From the NCBI GenBank assembly GCA_021234155.1, contig JAJEKV010000024.1, positions 12,250,913 to 12,314,912 of the forward strand: DNA of 64,000 bases. The letters run 5' to 3'. Positions 24,570-34,971 of this stretch are shown one piece after another (within the stretch, counting starts at the first letter, position 1; every line of letters begins with the position of its first letter). This DNA is from Isoetes taiwanensis. Its lineage: Eukaryota; Streptophyta; Lycopodiopsida; Isoetales; Isoetaceae. The position numbers were made by a program, and so were the translations under genes. Below the pieces are notes generated by a model that searched no databases, was not told the origin of the DNA, and saw nothing but the letters and a program-made list of their open reading frames with translations.

Positions 24570-25225
24570 GCCTGTAGAAGCTCAGATTGTGCAGCAATCC
24601 CAGATTGCTTGGAATTGGACCCTCCAGCAGGTTGTTATTCAATCTCAGCCTCGACAGTTTTGTGGTTTAGCCTAGATCAACCGAAAGCTCACCTGTCAAA
24701 TTGTACGTGAGAATAATATGATTATAATATATATACCCCATCACAGATTCATGCATTACAGAAATTCTCACATGTTAGACTATTGATGAGCAATAGTAAC
24801 CTGTCCAACTTGGGCAGACGGAAGAGCTCTGCCGGGATTCTTCCGCTCAGATGATTCACAGAAAGATCCAACACCTCCAGCTCTGTGCAATTGCCTAGAC
24901 TTGCCGGAATCGGCCCACTCAGTTGATTGTCCCACAGATGCAAAGTTTTCAGCGTGGCCATCAGCCCAAATTCCGCAGGAATTGATCCTGTTAAAGCGTT
25001 CGTGTCTAGATCCAAATTCCTCATGCTGCTCCAATTCCCAAATTCTGGCGGTAATGGGCCTGTCAGACTGTTTTCGCTGATATAAAGCTCTTCCAGCGAT
25101 TTCAATCTGCCCAATTCCGGTGGTATCTGCCCCGAAAATCTATTGTAAGAGAGATCTATTGTTTCTAATGGTTCACAGTCGCCCAATTCTTTGGGTATGG
25201 TCTCGGAGAAACGATTGCTCCACAG
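24570..25225 (-). pseudogene. LRR receptor-like kinase ectodomain fragment with intron
   Basis: On the minus strand about 25225-24801 encodes five to six plant-type 24-residue leucine-rich repeats (for example LETIDLSYNRFSGQIPPELG and LKTLHLWDNQLSGPIP). The exon ends at LPKLDR with a gtta donor at 24800. A second exon (about 24649-24570) resumes LRLNNNLLEGPIPSNLG after a gag acceptor, keeping LRR phase, so the intron is about 151 nt. Plant LRR receptor kinases often have introns in phase with repeats. There is no signal peptide, transmembrane segment or kinase; both ends run into the palindrome arrays. Retention of an intron shows capture at the DNA level. Confidence 0.8.
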
Positions 25226-25261
25226 CAGCCCGTGCGTGCGCCCAGGCCCGTGCGGCCAGCG

Positions 25262-25388
25262 TGAAAATCGCTTAAGCGATTTTGCTGTTTTTTTTATTTT
25301 TTTTTCTTTTGCACGGCGGGGCCTTTTCCGGCGGGCCCTTTTCAGGCGGGAAGCGATTTTCATCCCCAAAATCGCTTAAGCGATTTTC
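25262..25388. repeat. Right palindrome array of the Pack-MULE
   Basis: Two copies of the aaatcgcttaagcgattt palindrome lie at 25262-25282 and 25367-25388, separated by a T-rich and GC-rich stretch. They mirror the left array and lie just inside the right terminal inverted repeat. Confidence 0.85.
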
Positions 25389-25439
25389 GGGCACGGGGGA
25401 CCCCGATTTCGGGAGCCAAAAAAGACCCCGATCTTTTTT

Positions 25440-26911
25440 TGCCTCTCTCTGGGTGCAATGCTGTGCAGTTAAATAGAATTTATGGATTGTTTTTGCTTAT
25501 TAACAATCTGCAAGTCCCCTGCAATTTTTTACCAAGAAAGATCTTGCTCCTCTGCGAGGAAATTGCCCTCACGGATTTAAATGAATGCTGTAGATCCAGT
25601 GATCTAATCGATTCTTGCATTAAAATCTTGTGGGCAATAGATTTTGAAATTTTGTCTCGAATCTTTTGCCCCTTCATGCACTGATCGGAATGGGCGCTGC
25701 AATCTATTTTTGCATCTGTTAAAGATGAACAACTAGGCTAGCTTGCCCGCATTAACAGGGACGGAGCTTGTAAATTTTAACAAATTGAAACAAATACTTT
25801 TCAGATCATAACAAATTTCTTGCGTTTCCAACAATCCAACATAATAAAAGATGTCTTGCATGTTCTGGTACAGATTGGTCAATGCAAGCAAGAAAAAATC
25901 CAATCAAGTAAACCAGAAAGGGTTATTTCTTTTCTCGCCGGCTTCATCCCTGTTCGTAAACGTCCACAAGGACGAAATTTCTGGTTTTTTTATGCTTTTG
26001 TTCAAAACAGTAAACAACTTGCTCTGGAGCTTAGGCGGCGCCGCCAGAGCTCCGCCAAGAAACCTCCAGAAGGTTTTCCGATTTCAGAGGTTTTCTGATT
26101 TCAGTTGGACTGCTCTGGCTATGGCGGTCGGCTATGGAGGTTCCGCTTTGCAAAGCTCTGGCTATGGAGGTCGCTATGGAGGTCGGCTATGGAGCTCTGG
26201 CTATGGAGGTGGGCTATGGAGGTCAGACTGTGTTTAAACCTCCGTTTATTGTGTTTTCAAGATCCCATAGCTCCGCCATACTAGTTTCTTTCACGGCAAA
26301 CAGAGCTTCCTATGCCATAGCTTTGCCACAATAGTTTCGCCATACTGATGCCGAATCTGTCACAAAACGCCCAAGCCACCGAATCTGATGCAAAACACTG
26401 AATCTAATGCAAGCCACCGAATCTGTAACAAGCAAGCAAGCTTGCAAAGCTCATTCCGCTGCTCACTGCACCACTCCATCGCTCGCCGGAAGAGAATAGA
26501 ACCAAAATTTTAGCAAAAATTTCGTCCTTGTGGACATTTACGTGGCGTGCGCCGCTCGCGGGCGGCCGCCAGGGGGTTTATTTCAGGAAACCCCCTCCCC
26601 AGTGCGGTTTCCTCCATCATAAATAAAGATGGCAAAAGATCTTAGTAGAGACTAGACAGTTTTTTTATATTCTTTTTCAAATCTTGTCCATGTTCCTAGC
26701 CATAACCACCGGATTAGCCTTGGCTATGGCATCTCAGCTGGCAGTTTTGTGATCAAAAGACAGTTATGTTTATCTGAGTAGCAATGGAGGGAGCAAAATA
26801 CGTCCCCACATTTGCATTCCTCGCATCGGATCGAAAAAGGATGTGGAAGAAGATGCAGCATAGGGTACAACAGCGGCAGGAAGTCCGCTAGCTCAGGCTA
26901 TGGCAGCGGAT
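25440..26911. other. Intergenic DNA with a short GYGG-coding repeat
   Basis: No gene was recognised. From about 26118 to 26225 the word ctatggaggt and close variants recur about seven times, giving a Gly/Tyr-rich forward translation (GYGG). This looks like a short local repeat and not a protein domain. The frames 25820-26098 and 25851-26237 overlap it and have no known motif. Confidence 0.5.
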
Positions 26912-27304
26912 TCAGATGCCAGCAACAGAAAGAGGATAGCCCTGAGGATTACTTAAGCCAATTTTCAAGAGATGATGAAGGCGACGACAATTTCTTCCAT
27001 CTTTGCAAGGCTGAGTTCTGTAGCGAGCAGGATGAAGCCAGCATTCAAAAACTCCATGAGCATATTCACAAGCATCGACCTGTTTGCAGTTTCCCTTTCT
27101 AAAATCGGGATTAGCAAATGGGCATTCCGTCCAGTTGTGGCTTCTTCCTCTCATGCACCTTTGAACCTTGAATTTATACATGCGGAACTCATCACAGGAG
27201 TAAATGGTTTCCACTGAATCCTCGTTATTCGAGGGCAAAAATTTGTGCAGTGCTGCTACAGTATCTGGCAAAGCCGGAAATATGAATGGGTACAACATCG
27301 CCAA
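26912..27304 (-). pseudogene. Plant tandem CCCH zinc-finger gene fragment (TZF family)
   Basis: The minus-strand frame contains [20 protein letters not shown], the arginine-rich plant motif upstream of the tandem fingers, then [20 protein letters not shown] and CKDGRNCRR. These are the hallmark of plant TZF proteins, which bind RNA and act in mRNA turnover in cytoplasmic granules. Three defects are visible: about 20 residues with the first finger cysteine are missing between CPFANP and DFRKG; the sequence after NCRR lacks the last Cys and His of finger two; and no start is linked in frame. It is a dead fragment, on the minus strand between intergenic repeats. Confidence 0.75.
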
Positions 27305-27548
27305 GGTATGTCGCCATAGCCGAAAGCAGGTAATCGGTGAGCTTTGAAGTTATCCTGATCTTTATTGCGAAGAAACCGCATCCATGGCGATGGATTGCTT
27401 GCAGAGTCAGAAAGGGGAAGATCCATGTGTTAACCATGCAATATTTCCTTTTTAAGATTTTAGAAATGAAGAAAAGCAGGGTTGCTCTCAGTCTCAGCCC
27501 AGAAATAGACATCCATATACTGCTTTACATAGGTAGTGAAAGGATGAA

Positions 27549-27821
27549 TAGGGGTGGCCACATGCAATATTTGCTGCCTCCACCTCCGTATCTCAATTTC
27601 ATACGAGAGCGGATACCAGAGAGGTGAAGAGCGGCAGAATAAAGGGGGAAGAGCTTCAGAAGAGAGGGGAACCAGCAGATTGCACTAATTTTTGTGGATG
27701 CTTCCCTGCAAGAATGGAAGATTGAAAATTGGCCTCCGACTTCAAGATGGAGGCCTCCACTTCCATTTTTGCCTCAAAATCTGCCGTTGAAGGCAGAAAA
27801 ATGATCATGTGGCCACCCCTA
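27549..27821. mobile_element. MITE candidate, about 273 bp
   Basis: taggggtggccacatg at the left is mirrored by catgtggccacccct plus a at the right, giving 16-bp terminal inverted repeats. The ends resemble those of hAT-type MITEs (ta-ggggtgg). Flanking atgaa occurs on both sides, but the expected 8-bp target duplication is not clear. The interior has no coding capacity. Confidence 0.55.
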
Positions 27822-28066
27822 ATGAATGACACCTTTTCATATGAATGGATGAGATTAAATGGGTAAAGAAATATAAAGACGGTTGAATTATTGCTCAATG
27901 GCAGATGTAGAGGAGTACGAATCCGATGCCGCTTCGCATCTATCTACTTCATCTCTCTTGCAATTGCAACCACCGCAAATCACGAGTATAATGAATTCCC
28001 CCCTTCATCATAAAGATTTGCATATATTAAAGATTGTGTCCCTAAACAATTCATGATCATTATACT

Positions 28067-28767
28067 TGTTGGAGTTGGTTATTGCATAATATATCTAGGC
28101 AAATTGCCTCAGACATGAAGATATAATATTGCAGACACACAGTTCATATGATGACCTAATGTTGAAGTTACAGAGCTTACAGTTGAGCTTACACCTGCAG
28201 TATGAAGTACTGATTGCATAATGGTGATTGTCTAAGGGGCAATGGTAAATCGAAGGATAGTCTATTAACCTAGGGTTGCATGGTGAAGAGCATAAGGTTA
28301 ATGGTCGTGAATATTAAGGAAAGCAGTTGAACCATTAAATATTGGGCAAAGGTTAATGGTTAATATTACCATTATTATAATGATATGGTGAACGGGGAAA
28401 TTGGAGGCAACCGAAAATAAAAAAAGAAACTACTGAGATAAGCCCGGACCGATCTGCCAAATTCTCTGCTTAACCGTCGAACCTGCAGATAAGAAGGAGC
28501 ATTGAAGATAGAGATATGTATGCACAGGAGCGGGAACTGATCGGAGGAATTTGGAGTTCATTGAACGATCCAAATAAGTGAAGTAATGGTCAATGTTTCT
28601 TAATGCTACAGTGATAGAATTTGATGGGATTATTTCGTGAATATATTGACATTGTCTCATATGGATATTAAGCCTTGTTTTGAAGAATAGATAATGTAAA
28701 GATTGACCATTGCATTATTCTATTGTTTTATCTATCTAAGTGTGGCAATTGTGCTCTAATATTAACA
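28067..28767 (+). repeat. Copia 5' LTR
   Basis: It starts TGTTGGAGTTGG and ends ATTAACA just before the primer binding site. Near its end it reads ctatctaag where the 3' LTR reads ctatataag, so a TATA-like word present in the 3' copy is changed here, which may lower promoter strength. Confidence 0.9.
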
Positions 28768-28769
28768 TC

Positions 28770-28781
28770 TGGTATCAGAGC
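28770..28781 (+). other. Copia primer binding site (initiator tRNA-Met)
   Basis: tggtatcagagc lies two bases after the 5' LTR and is complementary to the 3' end of plant initiator tRNA-Met, the usual primer for minus-strand synthesis. Confidence 0.9.
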
Positions 28782-28803
28782 AGGTTAAGTGAGGCTGTGC
28801 AGG

Positions 28804-29529
28804 ATGTCAAGTAGGTTTGGAGCCAGTTTGTTAAGTGCAGTTGATGTGTACAAAGGGGGTCCTGGCTTTCAAGTTTGGAAGGATTCAATTATACACATTC
28901 TAGAAGTGGAGGAACTGTGGGATTTGGTCAATCCTTTGGGAGAAAGTTTGTCTGGCAATGGAAACAGGTCCACTGCAAGCACTGTTGCAAGATCTGGAGG
29001 AGGAACTAGTGCAAATGATTCTGAAAGTTCAGGAGAAGTGAACTCTACTGAATCAGCTGAAGGAATCAAAGGAACCAAGACTGAATATGCAAGGGTAAAG
29101 GAGGCACAAGGAATCATCACTTTCAAGGTAAGTCCTACCATAAGATTAAAGTTAAGAAATAAGACTCCAAGAGAGATGTGGATGTATTTGATTAAACAAT
29201 TTGAAGAGAAGACGTCTTCTCAAATTGATTTACTAGACAAAGAGCTTAGAAACTTAAAGTTGCATGATGAAGATGACTTGTCTGAGTTCTTTAATAAATT
29301 TGACAATATTGTGGCTGATTTGGCTGCTGCTGGAGTTGATCTTTCTGAAAGATTCCAAGTTCTCACCATAGCTCGAGCAGTCATAGAAAATGAACAGTTA
29401 GGGCTTTTCATAAGAAATATGGCAAAAAATAGAGATGAGGCTGAGAGTATTTTGAGAACTGAGATCGAACAGAAGAAAGTTGCAAGAAACAATGATGATG
29501 AAGGGGCAGAAATTCTATTTGCTGGATAA
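28804..29529 (+). pseudogene. Copia Gag (capsid part)
   Basis: The ATG at 28804 opens a frame of 241 codons. The product has the Copia gag pattern: FQVWKDSIIHILE near the start, then REMWMYLIKQFEEK and LNFDN-like FFNKFDNIVADL, ending with an Arg/Lys-rich helix. A TAA at 29527-29529 stops it. The same frame then continues without change into two CCHC knuckles, so the stop is probably a point mutation in one Gag-Pol frame. A readthrough signal is less likely but cannot be excluded. Confidence 0.85.
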
Positions 29530-31104
29530 AAGGGAAAAAGCTCAACTAGGAAGATAATTTGTTACAATTGCAATGAGGAAGGGCATGTTAAGAATAATTG
29601 CTATAATTGTGGAGGCAGGGGTCATTTGCCTGCCAAATGTCCAACCCCAAAAGATTACAAAGGGAAGAGTAGTGCTGGCAGGAAAATAGACACAAGAGGG
29701 AAAGGAGGAAGAAAACCAGCTGGAACCTTCATTGCTAAAGAGCATGAACATGAAGAAAAAGAATGCACTGAAGATGAGGAAGAGGTAAGTGGTGAATTTG
29801 CCATACTTGATGAAAAGTTTGCTAACAAAAACTCTCATTCTCTTGTAGTTGATAGTGGAGCTGAAAGATCAGTAGTGCAGTCTACTGATCTTCTCAAAAA
29901 AATCTCTAAGCATCATACAAGGAGTGTGCAAGTAGGAAATGGAGCATTGCAAGCCATTGAAGGCAGAGGACAGTTGCAGTTATCAGATCTAGAAGGGAAT
30001 GTAGTTGATATTGAAAATGTTCTATGCGTGCCTAGCATAATTAAAAACTTGATTTCTGTTAGTCAATTGGTGGATCTTGGCTATAGAGTCAATTTTGACT
30101 CTTATGCATGTAACATTTTTATGGGAAATGAAAAAAAGTTTGTTGCAAAACGTGTTGGGAACCTCTTTCAATTGGATAATTCAGTTTACAATGAAGTAAA
30201 TACTATGAGTAGCTCAGATTTTGAACTGTGGCACAGCAGGTTAGGTCATACTCATTTTAATAACATCAAGGGCTTAGCCAAGAAAGGCTGGATTGAATGC
30301 AATAGTGCAGATGCAGGGAATCTAATTTGTGAAGGATGTGCATTAGGAAAATTAAACAGGCTGCCATTCAAAAGGAGTAAGAAACGTGCTGGAGAAGTTC
30401 TAGAACTTGTACATACTGACTTGTGTGGGCCATTGAATGTTAAAGGAAGAACAAACAAAAGGTATTTTATAAGCTTTATAGATGATCATTATAGAAAATG
30501 TAAATGCTACTGCTTAGAGAAGAAATCACAAGCATTGCAAGCATTCAAGCACTATGTGACTGAAATGGAAAGGCAAACTGGAAAAAAAGTAGAGTGTATT
30601 CGATCAGACAGGGGTGGAGAATACTTGTCATCTAAATTCAAACTTTTTTGCATTGCTAATGGGATAAAAAGACAATTGACTTGTAGGTACAGTCCCCAAC
30701 AAAATGGAGTTGCAGAAAGAAGAAATAGGACTTTGATGGATCTTGGTCGGTCAATGATAAAAGCCAGTGGCCTACCTAATTATTTATGGGAGGAAGCATT
30801 GAAGGCTGCTGTAACTATACAAAATAGGTTGCCATCTTCAAGCATACAAGGTAATATTCCTGAACTAGTATGCTCGAGTAACAAAACAAGTCTAGATTAT
30901 GACATGTTTAAAGTGTATGGATGCTTGGCATATACACATATTCCATCAGAATTGAGGAAAAAACTTGACAACAAGGCTGAAGTTGGTTTTTTAGTAGGAT
31001 ATGATGAAGAGAGTAAAGGGTTTAGAATTTTTGTTCCAAGTTCAAAGTCAAGAATAATCAGCGGGGATGTATTGTTTGGACTAAAATGTTGTTTACAAGG
31101 ATAG
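29530..31104 (+). pseudogene. Copia zinc knuckles, protease and integrase
   Basis: In the same frame as gag, this part has two CCHC knuckles, CYNCNEEGHVKNNC and CYNCGGRGHLPAKC. The protease site VVDSGAERS lies near 29850, where DSG is the active-site triad. The integrase has an HHCC zinc-binding region (HSRLGHTHFNN then CEGCALGK) and the DD35E triad in HTDLCGP, RSDRGGEY and GVAERRNRT. The frame is lost at about 31080 by a one-base indel and ends at 31104. Confidence 0.9.
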
Positions 31105-32977
31105 ACAACAAAAAAGGAACACAGTTGAACAAAACAGGGACAAAATTGAGAAACCTAGTGAAAAACCAATGGATATTATTATAGATGCTGATGATGATGG
31201 GAAAGGTACAACAGACCATGCAGGGGACACTTCAGAAATAGACAAAAGCCAACAAGGAAATTATGTTGAAGAAATAGGTCTCAAGAATAAGAGAAAATCA
31301 CAAACTGAAAAGTTATTGGAGGAAGCAAATATAGACAAGGATGTTTATGGAAGGAATGAGGCAGGAAGAAGTAAAAGGCTTGAAAATTTAGGGCATGACT
31401 ATGATCAGATTATGGCTTTAGTGGAAGATGCAAATATTCCAAGAACATTAGATGAAGCACTGAATAGCCCAGACAAAGCCAAGTGGGAAGAAGCTATGGA
31501 TGATGAACTTCTATCATTTCATGAGACAGAAACATATGAACTTGTTGATTATCCAGTAGATCATAATGTTATTGGCAGTAAGTGGGTTTTTAAAATCAAA
31601 GAAGGAATAGATGGCACAAAAAAATATAAAGCTCGTCTAGTTGCCCAAGGATTCACACAAAAGAAGGGAAAAGACTTTGATGAAACTTATTCACCTATTG
31701 TAAAACTCACAAGTATAAGGGTACTCTTGGGATTAGCAAATGCCTTAAATCTGGAATTACATCACATGGATGTAAAAACAGCTTTTCTAAATGCAAAGTT
31801 GGATGAAAAAGTATTCATGAAACAGGCCCCAGGACAAGAAAAAGGAGAAAATAAGGTTTGGAGATTGAATAGAGCAGTCTATGGGTTGAAACAAGCTCCA
31901 AGGGAATGGTATTTATGTATAAATAATTATCTCAGAGAACAGGGGTTTGAAAAAATGCAAAATGATGGGAACATCTACAGGTATAAGGTTGAGAACAATT
32001 ACTGCATTATAGCCTTATATGTTGATGATTGTATCATGATAGCTAATGACTCTAAAATTCTGAATTTGTGCAAGAATATTCTGAAAGCCAGATACAAGAT
32101 GATAGATTTGGGGGAGCTAAGGCATTTTTTGGGAATTGAAGTCACAAGGGATAGACAAGGAAACTGGCTGAAACTAACTCAAAGCAGACATATTGAGAAT
32201 ATGCTGAATAGGTTTAATCTGACAGAAGCTCATGAAGTTAAAACACCAGCAGTCCCTGGACATAGATTGACAGCAGAAAAGGAAAGAACAGATAAAGAAA
32301 TAAAGGAAATGGAAAGAATTCCCTATAGGGAACTAGTCGGATGTTTGCTATATTTGGCCAACAATAGCAGACCTGATATTTCATATATTGTAAACATTCT
32401 GAGTAGACAGTGTAATAATCCAACCAAAGAACATTGGCTGGCTTGGAAAAGGGTTTTGAAATATCTTAAAGGCACAATGAATCAAGGGATAACATTTGAT
32501 TCAAAGGATCTCAACATTTATGCTTACAGTGATGCGGATTGGGGTGGTGACTTGGCATCACGAAAATCAACATCTGGCTATGTGGTCTTCCTTGCTGGAG
32601 GAGCTATTAATTGGAAGTGCAAAAAACAAAGCGCAATTGCAATGTCATCAGCTGAGGCTGAATATGCACCATCATCACTAGTGGCTAGAGAAATAGCATG
32701 GCTAAGGAGATTACTTGAAGAATTAAATTGCAAACAGTTAGGGCCAACAGAGATTTTTACTGATAGTCAAAGCTGCATTGCCATTGCCAAGAATCCTATT
32801 GATCACGAGAGGACGAAGCACATTGAACTAAATATGCATTTTGTTAGAGATCTAGTCTCAAAGAATTGCATTAAGTTGGTATATGTAAACACCTCTAACC
32901 AAATAGCAGATGTGTTTACAAAAGCTCTGCCTGAGAGCAAATTCGTGCAATTTAGAAATGCACTTAAGGTTCTGTAA
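31105..32977 (+). pseudogene. Copia reverse transcriptase and RNase H
   Basis: After the frameshift the frame runs to 32977. It encodes the Copia RT, with YELVDYP, SKWVFKIKEG, FDETYSPIVKLTSIR and the catalytic box LYVDDCIMIA. The RNase H follows, with AYSDADWGGD, KSTSGYV and SAEAEY, and the C-terminal TKHIELNMHFVRD. All catalytic residues are present. The frame is intact apart from its upstream join, so this copy could give enzyme only through a frame correction. Confidence 0.9.
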
Positions 32978-33043
32978 TCATGAACTGAAGGAGGAATCAT
33001 ACATTTGATCAGTGCAGAATTTATAAAGTTCAGGCTAAAAGCA

Positions 33044-33154
33044 TGGTGCAGTTCAGACATGCACTGGATATTAAATGTGATGGTGCAGTTCAGACATGCA
33101 CTAGGTATTAAATGTGATAGTGCAGTTCATACTTGCACTAGGTAAATGCTGACA
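33044..33154 (+). repeat. 37-bp repeats in the Copia 3' non-coding region
   Basis: The unit tggtgcagttcagacatgca starts at 33044, 33081 and, slightly changed, at 33118, giving three tandem copies of 37 bp. A looser copy of the same word occurs near 33234. The array sits between the stop codon and the polypurine tract. Confidence 0.8.
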
Positions 33155-33311
33155 TGCAATCAGGGCTAAAAGCCTCATTGAGTGAGTTGACTTTGCTCAA
33201 AGTTTTTCTTTAAATTGCATCATTCTCTAAATTGATGCAGTTCAGATATGCACTTGAGATTTATTAGTTACTGCATATTGTGCTTACAGAAGAGGAAATA
33301 TGATTATGCAA

Positions 33312-33322
33312 TAAAGGAGGAA
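33312..33322 (+). other. Copia polypurine tract
   Basis: taaaggaggaa lies directly before the 3' LTR, where plus-strand synthesis is primed. Confidence 0.8.
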
Positions 33323-34026
33323 TGTTGGAGTTGGTTATTGCATAATATATCTAGGCAAATTGCCTCAGACATGAAGATATAATATTGCAGACACACTGTT
33401 CATATGATGACCTAATGTTGAAGTTACAGAGCTTACAGTTGAGCTTACACTTGCAATATGAAGTACTGATTGCATAATGGTGATTGTCTAAGGGGCAATG
33501 GTAAATCGAAGGATAGTCTATTAACCTAGGGTTGCATGGTGAAGAGCATAAGGTTAATGGTCGTGAATATTAAGGAAAGCAGTTGAACCATTAAATATTG
33601 GGCAAAGGTTAATGGTTAATATTACCATTGTTATAATGATATGGTGAACGGGGAAATTGGAGGCAACGGAAAATAAAAAAAGAAACTACTGAGATAAGCC
33701 CGGACCGATCTGCCAAATTCTCTGCTTAACCGTCGAACCTGCAGATAAGAAGGAGGAGCATTGAAGATAGAGATATGTATGCACAGGAGCGGGAACTGAT
33801 CGGAGGAATTTGGAGTTCATTGAACGATCCAAATAAGTGAAGTAACGGTCAATGTTTCTTAATGCTACAGTGATAGAATTTGATGGGATTATTTCGTGAA
33901 TATATTGACATTGTCTCATATGGATATTAAGCCTTGTTTTGAAGAATAGATAATGTAAAGATTGACCATTGCATTATTCTATTGTTTTATCTATATAAGT
34001 GTGGCAATTGTGCTCTAATATTAACA
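33323..34026 (+). repeat. Copia 3' LTR
   Basis: It is about 99% identical to the 5' LTR by eye, with a 3-bp gag insertion (aaggaggagc) and about seven substitutions. It ends AACA and is followed by the target duplication atact. Confidence 0.9.
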
Positions 34027-34059
34027 ATACTTATATGATGAATGACAGAGGTTATTTAT

Positions 34060-34971
34060 CATGGATTCATACAATGAAGTCCCACTGCCATAAGAAGACT
34101 CTTGGAATGTACCAATTAATATTTTAGATCTGGATTTGAATGAAGTTCGTGCTATTCTAGATGATCTGGTATGTAATGTTTAATCTCTATTTATCTTGAT
34201 GCTTATTTCCCGGTTAATTGTATGAATGTGATATGGTATGTTTTAGAAGGTGACACTAGATAGATTCTTTAACATCGGGCAATGTTGGGAGGCTTTGCAA
34301 GAGTTTGGTGGAAAACATGCTTGATTGATATAAGAATACATGGGCTGATTTTAAACTGCCTTTGAGGGTAATTTCACACCTCCATGGTACAAGGTTGAGA
34401 AGATGAACGAGTACTTTGATTGCATGCAGACTGGCATGATGAGAAATTTAGAAGGTTGCAGCCTCATTGTCCTACTATAGATAAAATCAAGTTGTGTTCC
34501 AAATTTGTGAAAGGCTTTTACATGGATATCAAGAATACAATATTAGGAGTTGCCTACAAAGACCTAGAGGAACTTGTTGGAGTTATTAAACATTGAGAAG
34601 CAGATTTAGCTGAAAAACTTGCATTCGACGCTCAAAGAAACAGACAAGTACCTTCCTCTTCGCCAGCTGAAAACTCGTATAGCCTGAGACGACAATTTAG
34701 AGGGGAGCCATCTGCTAGCCAATCTGTGGAGGTCCGGAGTAATAATATTAGGAATTGGGCAAGTAACATCCAAAGTGAAGGTAGCAAGTTACCATCACGA
34801 CTCACTGATGAGGAAAGGCAGCGGTGCATTGAGGAGAAGCATTGTTTCCATTGTAGAGAAACTGGATACTCAAGGAATAATTGCCCAGTATTGGGTAGTA
34901 TAGAGGGATGTAGCTCCTCAATTTTAATGAATTCACAGCAATTAGATAGACGTGGTATAGGAGGAGAATGA
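34060..34971 (+). pseudogene. Retrotransposon gag relic with an intron-like gap
   Basis: The frame starts ATG GAT TCA at 34061 and reads NILDLDLNEVRAILDDL. It is interrupted by an intron-like segment (about 34169-34247, gtatgt to tttag) and resumes VTLDRFFNIGQCWEAL. Further on come YKVEKMNEYFDCMQ, a helix-rich gag-like region, and near 34850 CFHCRETGYSRNNC, a CCHC-type knuckle whose His is replaced by Tyr. Internal stops mean that it is a relic. It abuts the Copia 3' target site, so the Copia element landed directly upstream. No protease or RT follows. Confidence 0.55.

Larger units (their letters stand above)
24274..25430. mobile_element. Pack-MULE carrying an LRR gene fragment
   Basis: The element is bounded by terminal inverted repeats of about 30 bp: the left end begins cggtgccttttttggctccc and the right end is its near reverse complement (gggagccaaaaaagaccccg), with a few mismatches. 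The 9-bp sequence atctttttt flanks it on both sides (24265-24273 and 25431-25439); nine bases is the usual target duplication of Mutator-like elements. It encodes no transposase. It carries two arrays of palindromes next to the ends and, between them, an LRR receptor-like fragment on the minus strand. This is the structure of a Pack-MULE, mobilised in trans by an autonomous MULE not present here. Confidence 0.8.
28067..34026 (+). mobile_element. Ty1/Copia LTR retrotransposon, near-intact and young
   Basis: The element has two LTRs of about 701 and 704 bp that begin TGTTGG and end AACA, a 5-bp target duplication atact (28062-28066 and 34027-34031), a primer binding site, a polypurine tract, and the Copia gene order gag, protease, integrase, RT, RNase H. 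By eye the LTRs differ at about seven positions plus one 3-bp indel, about 1%, so insertion was recent. Two lesions break the polyprotein: one in-frame TAA at 29527 and one frameshift near 31080. Confidence 0.95.

Noticed and set aside
26134-26334. GYGG-rich reading frame as an RNA-binding protein tail
   Set aside because: It results from a short ctatggaggt repeat; no RRM or start is linked, and a second frame is also open.
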